From Carnegiea gigantea (taxonomy: Eukaryota; Streptophyta; Magnoliopsida; Caryophyllales; Cactaceae): a stretch of 64,000 nucleotides of DNA. Positions 46,065 to 59,764 of the stretch are shown here, piece by piece. The notes beneath the pieces are model-generated. The model was given only the letters and a program-made list of their open reading frames with translations, ran no database searches and was not told where the DNA came from. Every line of letters begins with the position of its first letter. Position 1 is the first letter of the stretch. The stretch lies in the NCBI GenBank assembly GCA_029747015.1, contig JAKOGI010003095.1, positions 1 to 64,000 on the forward strand. Direction: 5' to 3'. The position numbers and the translations under genes were made by a program.

Positions 46065-47200
46065 ATGAGCCACTGTTTTAAGACTTGGTCATCTGTAGCT
46101 CAATTTATTGCTAGTTTATTAAATCCTTCTATCAATTGTCCTCCAATATTTGATGGAACTATTTTTTCCCTTTGTAACTGTCGGATGAAATCACTTATTA
46201 GATCCATCGATTTTGATTTTTGGGACATCATTTCGAATGGTCCTTTTGTATCAAATTAGACAGGAGATGATGGAGTACTATATCAAGCCAAAGAGTCACT
46301 ACACTTAAGATGACAACGAGATGCTTAAGAAAAATTATAGAGTTTAATATGTTTTGCAATGTACACTAAGTGATAAAATATTTAACCATGTTTGCTATTG
46401 TGAGACATCTAAAGATCTTTGGAGAAAACTCACATTACTATACAAAGAAATAAGCCATGAAAATCTCAATTCGTTAAGAAGGGACAATATACTTGGCAAC
46501 TTGAATGAGAAAAAGAGATTACTCATTTTTGTCTAATGGCAAATGAAGAAGTTAAAGATCAGGATGCAAGTGAGAATGATGATGATGATGCTTGCACAAG
46601 TGATGATGAAGAAGCTTAGGAAATGGAATATCATATTCCGGGTAAGATATATGAGCTTCGTCACAATTATTCTAAACGTAAGTTCATAAAAGTCTTACTT
46701 TATTATATTAAACGTTAAGAAAGACACATTTTTAAAATGAAAGATTCGAAGAAAAAAAAACTTTGAATTTTAAAAATCAAATGATTTAGTATCTAATGAT
46801 TTAAAAAGTTTTCAAGAGGAAGTTATCCTTCTTGAGGAAGAAAAAGATGAGCTCCAACTGAAGTGTGCTGATCTTGAAAAAAATTGTCTTAAATTTTTCA
46901 AAAGGAGAAGAGAATTTAATTAAAATTCTTGACAAACAAAAAGCGTTATTTAACAAAGAAGGAATAGGTTTTAGTCTGTTCAATAAAAAGAAGTATTATA
47001 AAAATATCTTTGTTAAATCGACTTACTACAAAAGTAAAACTTCTATTACTTGCAATTATTGTTGCAAAATAGGACATATTTCAACTTATTGTCCTATTAA
47101 AAGAAATGGTCCTAGTAGCACACAAATTTGGACACCAAAAGTAACAAAGTCATCCATTGTGGTGAATACTTACTATGACAGACTCGAATTTTCCAAATGA
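46065..47200 (+). pseudogene. Gag-like region of unit 2 (broken)
   Basis: As far as I can see, the open frames translate identically to unit 1, including the same stops, so the damage predates the amplification. Confidence 0.8.
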
Positions 47201-48158
47201 GTTGTGAGAAAGGTATAAGTTTGTTTTATAGGACATTTAGCATCCGCATGAGAATAAAACATAAAATTGCAAAATTGAATGTTTGAGAAATGTTGAAGTA
47301 CTCATGGAAATTGCTTTATGGTCTAAGGAGAATGAAATAATGGGTAATCAATTCAGTGCTCAGATGTCAAGACCTTGAAATACAGCTCACGGCCTTGAAC
47401 TATATGCAGAAATTGGAAATTTTTGGTATGACTGAATCAAAGGCTTAAATTTCTATTTCAGCAACAAGAATAGAAATCAAAAATTGAATTCTTATCAAAT
47501 GCAAGGTGATATTATCTTTGCATGATTTGCATCCTATTTGAGAAATTTTCATTTTCAAATTTTTGAATTATAATTTTCTTAATTATCTTTAAAAGGTGGT
47601 CATGATTAATATTACATCATATATATCTTATGCTATTATGTCATATAATTATCTTTATACATAAATAATATATCGTCTGTGATATCAATATATTTGTCCA
47701 TAATGTTATGCTCCCCAGCATTTACATAAATGATATTGCTTCTTTCTATAAGGGCGAATTATATTACTTGACATCTTTATATATTCTTGAAGGGGGAGAA
47801 TTGTTGTATTAATGCTCTTATATGTTGATCTCTTACAATGCTCACAAGAATACCATGTCAATGCATGCATGTTAGGATATTTGATCTAAATGTTAATGTT
47901 TAATCCCTTATATTTTTTACGAGCACCATAGATTGAGGGTAAACATGTATATATGTCATCGATTTATTAAGGGGAACTCTATGTGTTTGCTATAATTTTT
48001 TATATGCTTCAATTTTTCTTTCTTCTTCTTGTGCGGTCTTTTTTTTATGAAATACAAAAAGGGGGATAAGTTTTTGGAAAGCTTTCGCGGTGTGTCATTG
48101 AAAATTATATTGATATGTTATTTCTATCAGTTTTATTGTTCATAAAAAAGGGAGAGAT

Positions 48159-49293
48159 TGTTAGCTTCCTTAAGCTTATAATATATTTTATTAATATGTT
48201 TTGATGAAAGACAAAACTGAATTAGTCTATTTGTATATTTATCATGTTATGTTTGGACCTACCTTAGTGTTTGTATTATTTAAATATGTTATGATCATAA
48301 GTAAATGTTGACATGATTGACTTTATCCTGGTGATAGTTTAGTAGTCAAATTTGTATATGTGATTTTTATGTTCACATTTGAATAGTAAATTTTGAGATA
48401 ATATTATGATTTCTTATATGTCAATATCTTTGAAAATGTTAAGATTTGCATAATTATGACAATATCTCTTGAGCTTATATTTTGAAAGATTGTGCTGCTA
48501 AAAATCAGCTCCTAGATAATCCTTTTGGTATGATTTTCAGCTCAAAATAAGGCAAGTAGCCATGGGAACAAATTTGAAGGGCTTGAATTTCTATTTCAAC
48601 AACATGAACAGAAATTAAAATTTGAATTCTCACCAAATGGAAGGTGATGTTATCTTCGCATGATTTACTTCCTATTTGAGAAATTTTGATTTTCAAATTT
48701 TTGAATTTTAATTTGCTTAATTATCTTGAGAAGGTGATCATGATTAATATTACGTCATATATATCTTATGCTATTGTATCAGGTAATTATCTTTATACAT
48801 AAATGATATATTGTCTATGATCTCAATATGTTTGTCCATAATGCTATGCTCCTTAGAATTTACATAAATGATATTGCTTCTTTCTATAAAGGAGAATTAT
48901 ATTACTTGAAATCTTGATTTATTCTTGAAGGGGGAGAATTATTGTATTAATGCTCTATATGTTGATCCCTTGCCATGCGCATGAGAATATCAAGTCAATG
49001 CATGCATGTCAGGATATTTGATCTAAATGTTAGTTTTTAACCCCTTATATTTTTTATGAGTGCCATAGATTGGCGGGGAGCATCTTTATATGTCATTGAT
49101 ATGTTAAGAGGTAGCTATATGTGTTTCCCATAATTTTTTATGCGCTTTGATTTTTCTTTCTCCTTCTTGTGTTATCTTTTTTATGAAATACAAAAAGGGG
49201 GAGAAGTATTTGGAAAGCTTTTGCAGTGTATCATTCAAAATATATTGATATGTTATTTCTATTAGTTTTGTCTTTCATAAAAAAAGGGGAGAT
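48159..49293 (+). mobile_element. Short chimeric module X2
   Basis: Near-identical to X1. A C-to-T difference is visible near 48,525 (CTTTTGGT against CTTTCGGT). Confidence 0.8.
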
Positions 49294-50328
49294 TGTTAGC
49301 TTCCTTAAGTTTCAAATATATTTTATTATATGTTTTGATGAAAGACAAAAGTGAGTTAGTCTATTTCTGTATTTATCATGTTACATTTAGACCTACCTTA
49401 GTGTTTGTACTATTTAAATATGTTATGATAATAAGTAGATGTTAACATAATTGATTTATCTTGGAGATAGTTTAGTATTCAGATTTGAATATGTGATCTT
49501 TATGTTCAAATTTGAATACTAAATCTTGAGATGATATTATGATTCTTGATATGTCAATATCTTTAAAAATGTCAAGATTTACCTGATTATGATAATATCT
49601 CTTGAGCTTATATTTTGAAAGATTGTGCTGCTAAAAATCAGCTCCTAGATAATCCTCTTGGCAAGATCTTTAGCTGAAAATAAGGCAAGTAGCCATTGGA
49701 AATCAAGGGGAAAACATTGAGCAAAGCTGCAGATTTCAAGGGCTTGAAATCTATAACTTTAAGGCCTTGAAATGATATTGAGGATCAACCTTCATTTTTT
49801 GATACAACGGTCACCTTCTTAATAACCTTTCAACCTCGCCAACATCATTGCCTATAAATAGGGAGGCATTTGAAGCTAAAGATGATAGGAGAAAGAGAGC
49901 GACACTTGCAAATCAAGAAGAAGTTGTATCAAGTATTGACATATCTATTGTGTTTATTTATTCCTTGTTATAAAGGGAACCTTGTTATCTTACTTTGTTT
50001 TAGGTTGCGTTAATTAGTAGGAGGGCCAACTATTCAAGTATAATTTAGAAACAATGCATATGTTGGGACACCTAGAGTTGTAGGATCAATTGATTGGTTG
50101 TACGATTAGTGAATCGTGTGTAATCAACTGACGTAATAAAAGAAAAATATTCAAAATCCCATTGGCGAGAGGCGCTCGCGGTTAGAGAAATAGGCGTGGT
50201 CGAATCTCTATAAATAACGTGTCTTGTCCACATTTACTTTCCGCATTTCTATTTGATTATTTTGTGACTTTGATCACTACCATATTCAACCCCTTTAGAG
50301 TGATTTAACTAGCCAAATTGGGCCAACA
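49294..50328 (+). repeat. LTR of gag-only unit 3 (1,035 bp)
   Basis: One extra C near its right end (CAACCCCTTTAG against CAACCCTTTAG) accounts for the 4,278-bp third period. It also has AATAACGTG where units 1 and 2 have AATAGCGTG. Confidence 0.85.
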
Positions 50329-50342
50329 ATTGGTATCAGACT

Positions 50343-51478
50343 ATGAGCTACTGTTTTAAGACTTGGTCATCTGTAGCTCAATTTATTGCTAGTTTATTAA
50401 ATCCTTCTATCAATTGTCCTCCAATATTTGATGGAACTATTTTTTCCCTTTGTAACTGTCGGATGAAATCACTTATTAGATCCATCGATTTTGATTTTTG
50501 GGACATCATTTCGAATGGTCCTTTTGTATCAAATTAGACAGGAGATGATGGAGTACTATATCAAGCCAAAGAGTCACTACACTTAAGATGACAACGAGAT
50601 GCTTAAGAAAAATTATAGAGTTTAATATGTTTTGCAATGTACACTAAGTGATAAAATATTTAACCATGTTTGCTATTGTGAGACATCTAAAGATCTTTGG
50701 AGAAAACTCACATTACTATACAAAGAAATAAGCCATGAAAATCTCAATTCGTTAAGAAGGGACAATATACTTGGCAACTTGAATGAGAAAAAGAGATTAC
50801 TCATTTTTGTCTAATGGCAAATGAAGAAGTTAAAGATCAGGATGCAAGTGAGAATGATGATGATGATGCTTGCACAAGTGATGATGAAGAAGCTTAGGAA
50901 ATGGAATATCATATTCCGGGTAAGATATATGAGCTTCGTCACAATTATTCTAAACGTAAGTTCATAAAAGTCTTACTTTATTATATTAAACGTTAAGAAA
51001 GACACATTTTTAAAATGAAAGATTCGAAGAAAAAAAAACTTTGAATTTTAAAAATCAAATGATTTAGTATCTAATGATTTAAAAAGTTTTCAAGAGGAAG
51101 TTATCCTTCTTGAGGAAGAAAAAGATGAGCTCCAACTGAAGTGTGCTGATCTTGAAAAAAATTGTCTTAAATTTTTCAAAAGGAGAAGAGAATTTAATTA
51201 AAATTCTTGACAAACAAAAAGCGTTATTTAACAAAGAAGGAATAGGTTTTAGTCTGTTCAATAAAAAGAAGTATTATAAAAATATCTTTGTTAAATCGAC
51301 TTACTACAAAAGTAAAACTTCTATTACTTGCAATTATTGTTGCAAAATAGGACATATTTCAACTTATTGTCCTATTAAAAGAAATGGTCCTAGTAGCACA
51401 CAAATTTGGACACCAAAAGTAACAAAGTCATCCATTGTGGTGAATACTTACTATGACAGACTCGAATTTTCCAAATGA
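50343..51478 (+). pseudogene. Gag-like region of unit 3 (broken)
   Basis: Same broken frames as units 1 and 2, with one visible amino-acid change near the start (MSY for MSH). That variant is shared with the diverged unit 4. Confidence 0.8.
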
Positions 51479-52436
51479 GTTGTGAGAAAGGTATAAGTTT
51501 GTTTTATAGGACATTTAGCATCCGCATGAGAATAAAACATAAAATTGCAAAATTGAATGTTTGAGAAATGTTGAAGTACTCATGGAAATTGCTTTATGGT
51601 CTAAGGAGAATGAAATAATGGGTAATCAATTCAGTGCTCAGATGTCAAGACCTTGAAATACAGCTCACGGCCTTGAACTATATGCAGAAATTGGAAATTT
51701 TTGGTATGACTGAATCAAAGGCTTAAATTTCTATTTCAGCAACAAGAATAGAAATCAAAAATTGAATTCTTATCAAATGCAAGGTGATATTATCTTTGCA
51801 TGATTTGCATCCTATTTGAGAAATTTTCATTTTCAAATTTTTGAATTATAATTTTCTTAATTATCTTTAAAAGGTGGTCATGATTAATATTACATCATAT
51901 ATATCTTATGCTATTATGTCATATAATTATCTTTATACATAAATAATATATCGTCTGTGATATCAATATATTTGTCCATAATGTTATGCTCCCCAGCATT
52001 TACATAAATGATATTGCTTCTTTCTATAAGGGCGAATTATATTACTTGAAATCTTTATATATTCTTGAAGGGGGAGAATTGTTGTATTAATGCTCTTATA
52101 TATTGATCTCTTACAATGCTCACAAGAATACCATGTCAATGCATGCATGTTAGGATATTTGATCTAAATGTTAATGTTTAATCCCTTATATTTTTTACGA
52201 GCACCATAGATTGAGGGTAAACATGTATATATGTCATCGATTTATTAAGGGGAACTCTATGTGTTTGCTATAATTTTTTATATGCTTCAATTTTTCTTTC
52301 TTCTTCTTGTGCGGTCTTTTTTTTATGAAATACAAAAAGGGGGATAAGTTTTTGGAAAGCTTTCGCGGTGTGTCATTGAAAATTATATTGATATGTTATT
52401 TCTATCAGTTTTATTGTTCATAAAAAAGGGAGAGAT

Positions 52437-53571
52437 TGTTAGCTTCCTTAAGCTTATAATATATTTTATTAATATGTTTTGATGAAAGACAAAACTGAAT
52501 TAGTCTATTTGTATATTTATCATGTTATGTTTGGACCTACCTTAGTGTTTGTATTATTTAAATATGTTATGATCATAAGTAAATGTTGACATGATTGACT
52601 TTATCCTGGTGATAGTTTAGTAGTCAAATTTGTATATGTGATTTTTATGTTCACATTTGAATAGTAAATTTTGAGATAATATTATGATTTCTTATATGTC
52701 AATATCTTTGAAAATGTTAAGATTTGCATAATTATGACAATATCTCTTGAGCTTATATTTTGAAAGATTGTGCTGCTAAAAATCAGCTCCTAGATAATCC
52801 TTTCGGTATGATTTTCAGCTCAAAATAAGGCAAGTAGCCATGGGAACAAATTTGAAGGGCTTGAATTTCTATTTCAACAACATGAACAGAAATTAAAATT
52901 TGAATTCTCACCAAATGGAAGGTGATGTTATCTTCGCATGATTTACTTCCTATTTGAGAAATTTTGATTTTCAAATTTTTGAATTTTAATTTGCTTAATT
53001 ATCTTGAGAAGGTGATCATGATTAATATTACGTCATATATATCTTATGCTATTGTATCAGGTAATTATCTTTATACATAAATGATATATTGTCTATGATC
53101 TCAATATGTTTGTCCATAATGCTATGCTCCTTAGAATTTACATAAATGATATTGCTTCTTTCTATAAAGGAGAATTATATTACTTGAAATCTTGATTTAT
53201 TCTTGAAGGGGGAGAATTATTGTATTAATGCTCTATATGCTGATCCCTTGCCATGCTCATGAGAATATCAAGTCAATGCATGCACATTAGGGTATTTGAT
53301 CTAAATGTTAATGTTTAACCCCTTATATTTTTTTTGAGTGCCATAGATTGAGGGGAGTATCTTTATATGCCATTCATTTGTTAAGGTATAGCTATATGTG
53401 TTTTCCATAATTTTTTATAGGCTTTGCTTTTTCTTTCTCCTTCTTGTGGTACCTTTTTGATGAAATACAAAAAGGGGGAGAAGTATCTGGAAAGCTTTCG
53501 CGGTGTGTCATTGAAAATTATATTGATATGTTATTTCTATTGGTTTTGTCTTTCGTAAAAAAGGGGGAGAT
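52437..53571 (+). mobile_element. Short chimeric module X3
   Basis: The first 800 bp are near-identical to X1 and X2. From about 53,240 on it is clearly diverged and belongs to the older part of the array. Confidence 0.8.
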
Positions 53572-54605
53572 TGTTAGCTTCCTTAAGCATACAATATATT
53601 TTATTAATATATTTTGATGAAAGACAAAAATGAGTTAGTCTATTTCTATATTTATCATGTTATGTTTGGACATATATTTGTATTATTTAAATGCATTATA
53701 ATTATAAATAGATGTTGACATGATTGATTTTATCTTGAAGATAGTTTATTATTCAAATTTGAATATGTAATCTTTATGTTCAAATTTGAATACTAAATCT
53801 AGCGATAATATTATGATTCTTTATATGTAAATATCTTTGAAAATGTCAAGATTTGCCTAATTATAATAATATCTCTTGAGGATATATTTGGAAAGATTGT
53901 GCTTTTGAAAATCAGCTACTAGATAACCCTCTTGGTAAGATCTTCAGCTCAAAATAAGGCAAGTAGCCATTGAAAGTCAAGGGGTAAACATTGAGCAAAG
54001 ATCTTGAAATATGGACTTCAAGGCCATGAAATGATATTGAAGATCAACCTTCCTTTTTGATGAAATGGTCACCTTCTTAATAATCTTTCAACCTCTCCAA
54101 CATCATTGTCTACAAATAGGAAGGTATTTGAAGTTGAAGATGATAGAAGAAGGAGAGCGCCACTTGCAAATCAAGAAGAAGACGTTGAGAGAACTTGATA
54201 CATCGAACTTATATTAACATATCTATTGTTTTTATTTATTCCTTGTTATGAAGTGAATCTGGCTATCTTTCTTTGTTTTGGGTTGGGTTGGTTAGTTGGA
54301 GGGCCGACTATTCAAGTACAGTTGAGAGGCAATGCGTATGTTGGGACACCGAGAGTTGTAGGATCAACTGGTTGGTTGTACGACTAGTGAATTGTGTGTA
54401 ATCGACCGATATAATAGAAGAAAAATGTTCAAAATCCCATCAACAAGGGGCATCTGTGGTTAGAGAACTAGGCATGGTCGAATTTCTATAAATAGCGTGT
54501 CTTGTCCACATTTACGTTCCGCATTTCTATGTGATTATTTTTGACTTTGATCACTACCATATTCAAACCCTCTAGGATGATTTAACTAGCTAAATTGGAC
54601 CAACA
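53572..54605 (+). repeat. LTR of diverged gag-only unit 4 (1,034 bp)
   Basis: TG...CA ends like the other LTRs and again 1,034 bp long, but with many scattered differences. The PBS after it (54,608-54,618, TGGTATCAGAG) is closer to the standard than in units 1-3. Confidence 0.83.
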
Positions 54606-54619
54606 ATTGGTATCAGAGT

Positions 54620-55790
54620 ATGAGCTACTGTTTTAAGACTTGGTCATCTGTAGCTTGATTTATGGCTAGTTTATTAAATCCTTCTATCAATTGTCCTCCA
54701 ATATTTGATGGAACTATTTTTTCTTTTTGGAACTGCAGGATGAATTATTTATTAGATCCATCAATTTGGATTTTTAGGACATCATTTCGAATGGCTCTTT
54801 TGCACAAATTGGATAAGAGATTATGGAAGTACTATATCAAGCCAAAGAGTCACTACACTCAAGATGGCTCGAGATGCTTAAGAAAAATTCTAGAGTTTTA
54901 TATGTTTTGGAGTGTACTCTAAGTGATAAAATATTTAACCATGTTTGCTATTGTGTGATAGCTAAAGATCTTTGGGAAAGACTCACATTACTATAAGAAG
55001 AACAAGCTAAGAAAATCCCAATTCATCAAGAAGAGACAATATACTTAGCAACTGGAATGAGAAAAAGAGATTACTCATTTTTGCTAATGGCAAATGAAGA
55101 AGTTAAAGATCGGGATGTAAGTGATAATGATGATGATGATGCTTGCACAAGTGATGATGAAGAAGAAGATAAGGAAATGGGATATGACATTCTGGATGAG
55201 ATATATGACTCTCTTCACAATTATTCCAAACGTAAGTTAATAAAAGTCTTACTTTATTATATTAGACATCAAGAAAGACATATTTCTAAAATGAAAGATT
55301 TGAAGAAAAAAAACTTTGAATTGCCTCAAGAAAATGTTGAATTTCGAAAATCAAATGATTTAGTGTCCAATGATTTAAAAAGTTTTCATAAGAAAGTTGT
55401 CCTTCTTGAGAAAGAAAAAGATGAGCTCCAACTGAAGCATGCCGATCTTGAAAACAATTGTCTTAAATTTTTCGGAAGGAGAAGAAAATTTAATTAAAAT
55501 TCTTGAAAAACAAAAAGCGCTATTTAACACATAAGGAATCGGTTTTAATCCGTTTAATAAAAAGAAGTGTTACAAAAACATCTTTGTTAAATCGACTTAC
55601 TACAAAAGTAAAACTTCTATTCTTGCAATTATTGTTGCAAAATTGGACATATTTCAACTCATTGTCCTATTAAAAGAGATGGTCCTAGTAGCACAGAAAT
55701 TTGGGTACCAAAAGTAACAAAGCCATCCATTGTTGTGAATACTTACTATTACGGACTCGAATTTTTCAAATGTGTTTTTGAGAAAGGTAT
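54620..55790 (+). pseudogene. Gag-like region of unit 4 (less damaged)
   Basis: Contains the longest uninterrupted gag piece of the array, 55,057-55,497 (146 aa). It has an acidic DNDDDDACTSDDEEEDKE stretch and a predicted coiled-coil (KDLKKKNFELPQENVEF, KKVVLLEKEKDELQLKHADL). The CCHC knuckle follows near 55,625-55,670 in another frame. Two stops present in units 1-3 are absent here, so unit 4 is nearer the ancestral sequence in this segment, but upstream frameshifts and stops still prevent a full product. Confidence 0.78.
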
Positions 55791-56733
55791 AAGTTTGTTT
55801 TACAGGACATTTAGCATCCACATGAGAATAAAACTTGAAATTGCAACATTGAGTGTTTGGGAAAGGTTGAAGTACTCATGAAAATTGCTTTATGGTCCAA
55901 GGAGGATGACATAATAGGTAATCAGTTCAGTGCTCAAATGTCAAGGCCTTGAAATACAGCTCAAGGCCTTGAACTGTATGTAGAAACTGAAAATTTTTGG
56001 TGTGACTGAATCAAGGGCTTGAATTTCTATTTCAACAACAAGAATAGAAATCAAAATTTAATTCTTGCCAAATGGAAGGTAATGTTATCTTTGCGTGATT
56101 TACTTCCTATTTGAAAAATTTTGATTTTCAAATTTTTGAATTATAATTTTCTTAATTGTCTTTAGAAGGTGAACATGATTAATATTACATCATGTATATC
56201 TTACGCTATTATGTCATGTAATTATCTTTATACGTAAATGATATATTGTCTATGATATCAATATATTTGTCCATAATGTTACACTCCCTAGCATTTACAT
56301 AAATGATATTGCTTCTTTCTATAAGGGAGAATTATATTACTTGAAATCTTAATGTATTCTTGAAGGGGGAGAATTGTTGTATTAATGCTCTTGCATGTTG
56401 AACCCTTACAGCTCATGAGAATATCAAGTTAATGCATGCATGTTAGGATATTTGATCAAAATGTTAGTGTTTAATCTCTTATATTTTTTTATGAGTGTCA
56501 TAGATTGAGGGGGAGCATCTTTATATGTCATTGATTTGTTAAGGAGGAGCTATATGTGTTTGCCATAATTTTTTATATGCTTCAGTTTTTCTTTCTTCTT
56601 CTTGTGTTACCTTTTTTTTAATGAAATACAAAAAGGGGGATAAGTATTTGGAAAGCTTTCGCGGTGTGACATTGAAAATTATATTGATATGTTATCTATA
56701 TTGGTTTTGTCTTTCATAAAAAAAGGGAGAGAT

Positions 56734-57889
56734 TGTTAGCTTTCTTAAGCTTATAATATATTTAATTAATATATTTTAATGAAAGACAAAACTGAATTAG
56801 TCTATTTGTATATTTATCATGTTATGTTTGGACCTACCTTAGTGTTTGTATTATTTAAATGTATTATGATCATAAGTAGATGTTGACATGATTGATTTTA
56901 TCTTGGAGATAGTTTAGTAGTCAAATTTGAATATGTGATTTTTATGTTCAAATTTGAATACTAAATCTTGAGATAATATTATGATTCCTTATATATCAAT
57001 ATCTTTGAAAACGTTAAGATTTGCCTAATTATGATCATATCTCTTAAGCTTATATTTTGAAAGATTGTGTTACTAAAAATCAGCTCCTAGATAATCCTCT
57101 TGGCAAGATCTTTAGCTCAAAAAAGGCAAGTAGCCATTGGAAATCAAGGGGTAAACATTGAATAAAGCTGCAGATTTGAAGGGCTTGAATTTCTTTTTCA
57201 ACAACCTGAATAGAAATCAAATTTTGAATTGTTACCAAATGAAAGGTTATGTTATCTTTGCATGATTTACTTTCTATTTGAGAAATTTTGATTTTCAAAT
57301 TTTCAAATTTTAATTTGCTAAATTATCTTTAGAAGGTGATCATGATTAATGTTACGTCATATATATCTTATGCTATTGTATCATGTAATTATCTTTATGC
57401 ACAAATGGTATATTGTCTATGATCTCAATATATATGTCCATAATGTTATACTCCCTAGAATTTACATAAATGATATTACCTCTTTCTATAGGGGAGAATT
57501 ATACTCCCTAGAATTTATGCTTGAAGGGGGAGAATTGTTGTATTAATGCTCTTATGTGTTGATCCCTTGCCATGCTCATGAGAATACGAAGTTAATGCAT
57601 GTATGTTAGGATATTTAATCTGAATGTTATGTTTAACCCCTTATATTTTTTATGAGTGCCATAGATTGAAGCGGAGTATCTTTATATGTCATTGATTTGT
57701 TAAGTAGAGTTATATGTGTTTGCCACAGTTTTTTATACACTTCGATTTTTCTTTCTACTTCTTGTGCTGCCTTTTTAATGCAATACGAACAGGGGGAGAA
57801 GTATTTGGAAAGGTTTCGCGGTGTGACATTGAAAATTATATTGATATGTTATTTCTATTGGTTTTGTTTTTCATCAAGAAGGGGGAGAT
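56734..57889 (+). mobile_element. Short chimeric module X4
   Basis: Same LTR-head/3'-internal chimera as X1-X3, diverged. Confidence 0.75.
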
Positions 57890-58980
57890 TGTTGGCTTCC
57901 TTAAGCATACAATATATTTTATTAATATGTTTTGATGAAAGACAAAAATGAGTTAGTCTATTTGTATATTTATCATGTTATATTTGGACCTACCTTAGTA
58001 TTTGTATTATTTAAATGTGTTATGATCATAAGTAAATATTGACATTATTTATTTTATCTTGGAGATAGTTTGAGTACTAAACCTTGAGATAATATCATAA
58101 GTAAATATTGACATTATTTATTTTATCGCCGAATTATGATAATATCTCTTGAGCTTATATTTTGAAAGATTGTGCTGCTAAAAATCAGATCCTAGATAAC
58201 CCTCTTGGTAAGATTTTTAGCTTAAAATAAGGCAAATAGTCAATGGAAATCAAGGGGTAAACATTGAGCAAAGTTGCAGATTTGAAGGGCTTGAATTTCT
58301 ATTTCAACAACCTGAATAGAAACCAAAATTTGAATTCTTTCCAAATAAAAGGTGAAGTTATCTTTGCACAAATTACTTCCTATTCGAGAAATTTTGATTT
58401 TTAAATTTTTGAATTTTAATTTGCTTAATTATCTTCATAAGGTAATTGTGATTAATATTACGTCATTTATATCTTATGCTATTGTGTCATGTAATTATCT
58501 TTATACATAATTGATATATTGTCTGTGATCTCAATATATCTGTCCATAATGTTATGCTGCCTAGAATTTACATAAACGATATTACTTCTTTTTATGAGGC
58601 AGAATTATATTACTTGAAATCTTTATTTATTCTTAGAGGGGAAGAATTGTTGTATTAATGCTCTTATATGTTGATCCCTTGCAATGCTCATGAGAATATC
58701 AAGTCTAATGCATTCATGTTAGGATATTTGATCAAAATGTTGGTGTTTAACCCCTTATATTTTTTATGAGTGTCATAGATTGAGAGGGAGCATCTTTATA
58801 TGTCATTGATTTGTTAAGGGGGAGCTACATGTGTTTGCCATAATTTTTTATACACTTCGATTTTTCGTTCTCCCTCTTGTGCTACCTTTTTTATGAAACA
58901 TAGCTTTCGCGATGTATCATTCAAAATTACATTGATATGTTATTTCTATTGGCTTTGTCTTTCATCAAAAAGGGGGAGAT
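57890..58980 (+). mobile_element. Short chimeric module X5 with internal rearrangement
   Basis: Follows X4 directly, with no full module between them. It has a local deletion and a roughly 30-bp direct duplication beginning ATAAGTAAATATTGAC (58,028 and 58,096). Confidence 0.72.
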
Positions 58981-59764
58981 TATTAGCTTCCTTAAGTTTT
59001 CAATATATTTTATTAATATATTTTGATGAAAGACAAAAATGAGTTAGTCTATTTTCTATATTTATCATGTTATATTTGCACCTACCTTAGCGCTTGTATT
59101 ATTTAAATGTGTTATGATAATAAGTAGATGTTGACATGATTGATTTTATCTTGGAGATAGTTTGGTATTCAAATTTGAATATGTGATCTTTATGTTCAAA
59201 TTTGAATACTAAATTTTGAGATAATATTATGATTCTTCATATGTCAATATCTTTGAAAATGTCAAGATTTGCCTAATTGTGATAATATCTCTTGAGCTTA
59301 TATTTTGAAAGATTGTGTTGCTAAAAATTATCTCCTCAATAATCCTCATGGCAAGATCTTCAAGGGCTTTGGAAATCAAGGGGTAAACATTGAGCAAAGC
59401 TCTTGAAATCTGCAGCTTTAAGGCCTTGAAATGATATTGAAGAAAAACCTTCCTTTTTTTATGCAACAGTCACCTTCTTAATAACCTATCAACCTTGCCA
59501 ACATCATTTCCTATAAATAGGGAGACATTTACATTTAAAGATGATAGAAGAAAGAGAGTGACACTTGCAAATCAAGAAGAAGACGTTAAGATAACTTGAT
59601 ACATCGAGCTTATATTGGTATATATCGAGCTTATATTCGTAGATGAACCTCTATAAATAGTGTATTTTTTCCACATTTATTTTCCGCATTTCTATTTAAT
59701 TATTTTACGACTTTGAACACCACCATATTCACCCACCTCTAGAGTGATTTAACTAGTTAAATGC

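Larger units (their letters stand above)
40402..53233 (+). repeat. Near-perfect threefold tandem repeat, period 4,277/4,277/4,278 bp
   Basis: Corresponding points lie at 40,402, 44,679, 48,956 and 53,234, each at a TATATG word inside a short chimeric module. Left of 40,402 and right of 53,239 similarity to the repeat drops sharply. Inside the block I see only a handful of substitutions and one 1-bp insertion between units. Unit ends therefore do not coincide with LTR ends, which points to unequal exchange between neighbouring modules rather than three retrotransposition events. Confidence 0.9.

Noticed and set aside
40740..53571. CRISPR-like regular repeats
   Set aside because: The repeats are kilobase-scale retroelement units in a plant genome, not short repeats with unique spacers.
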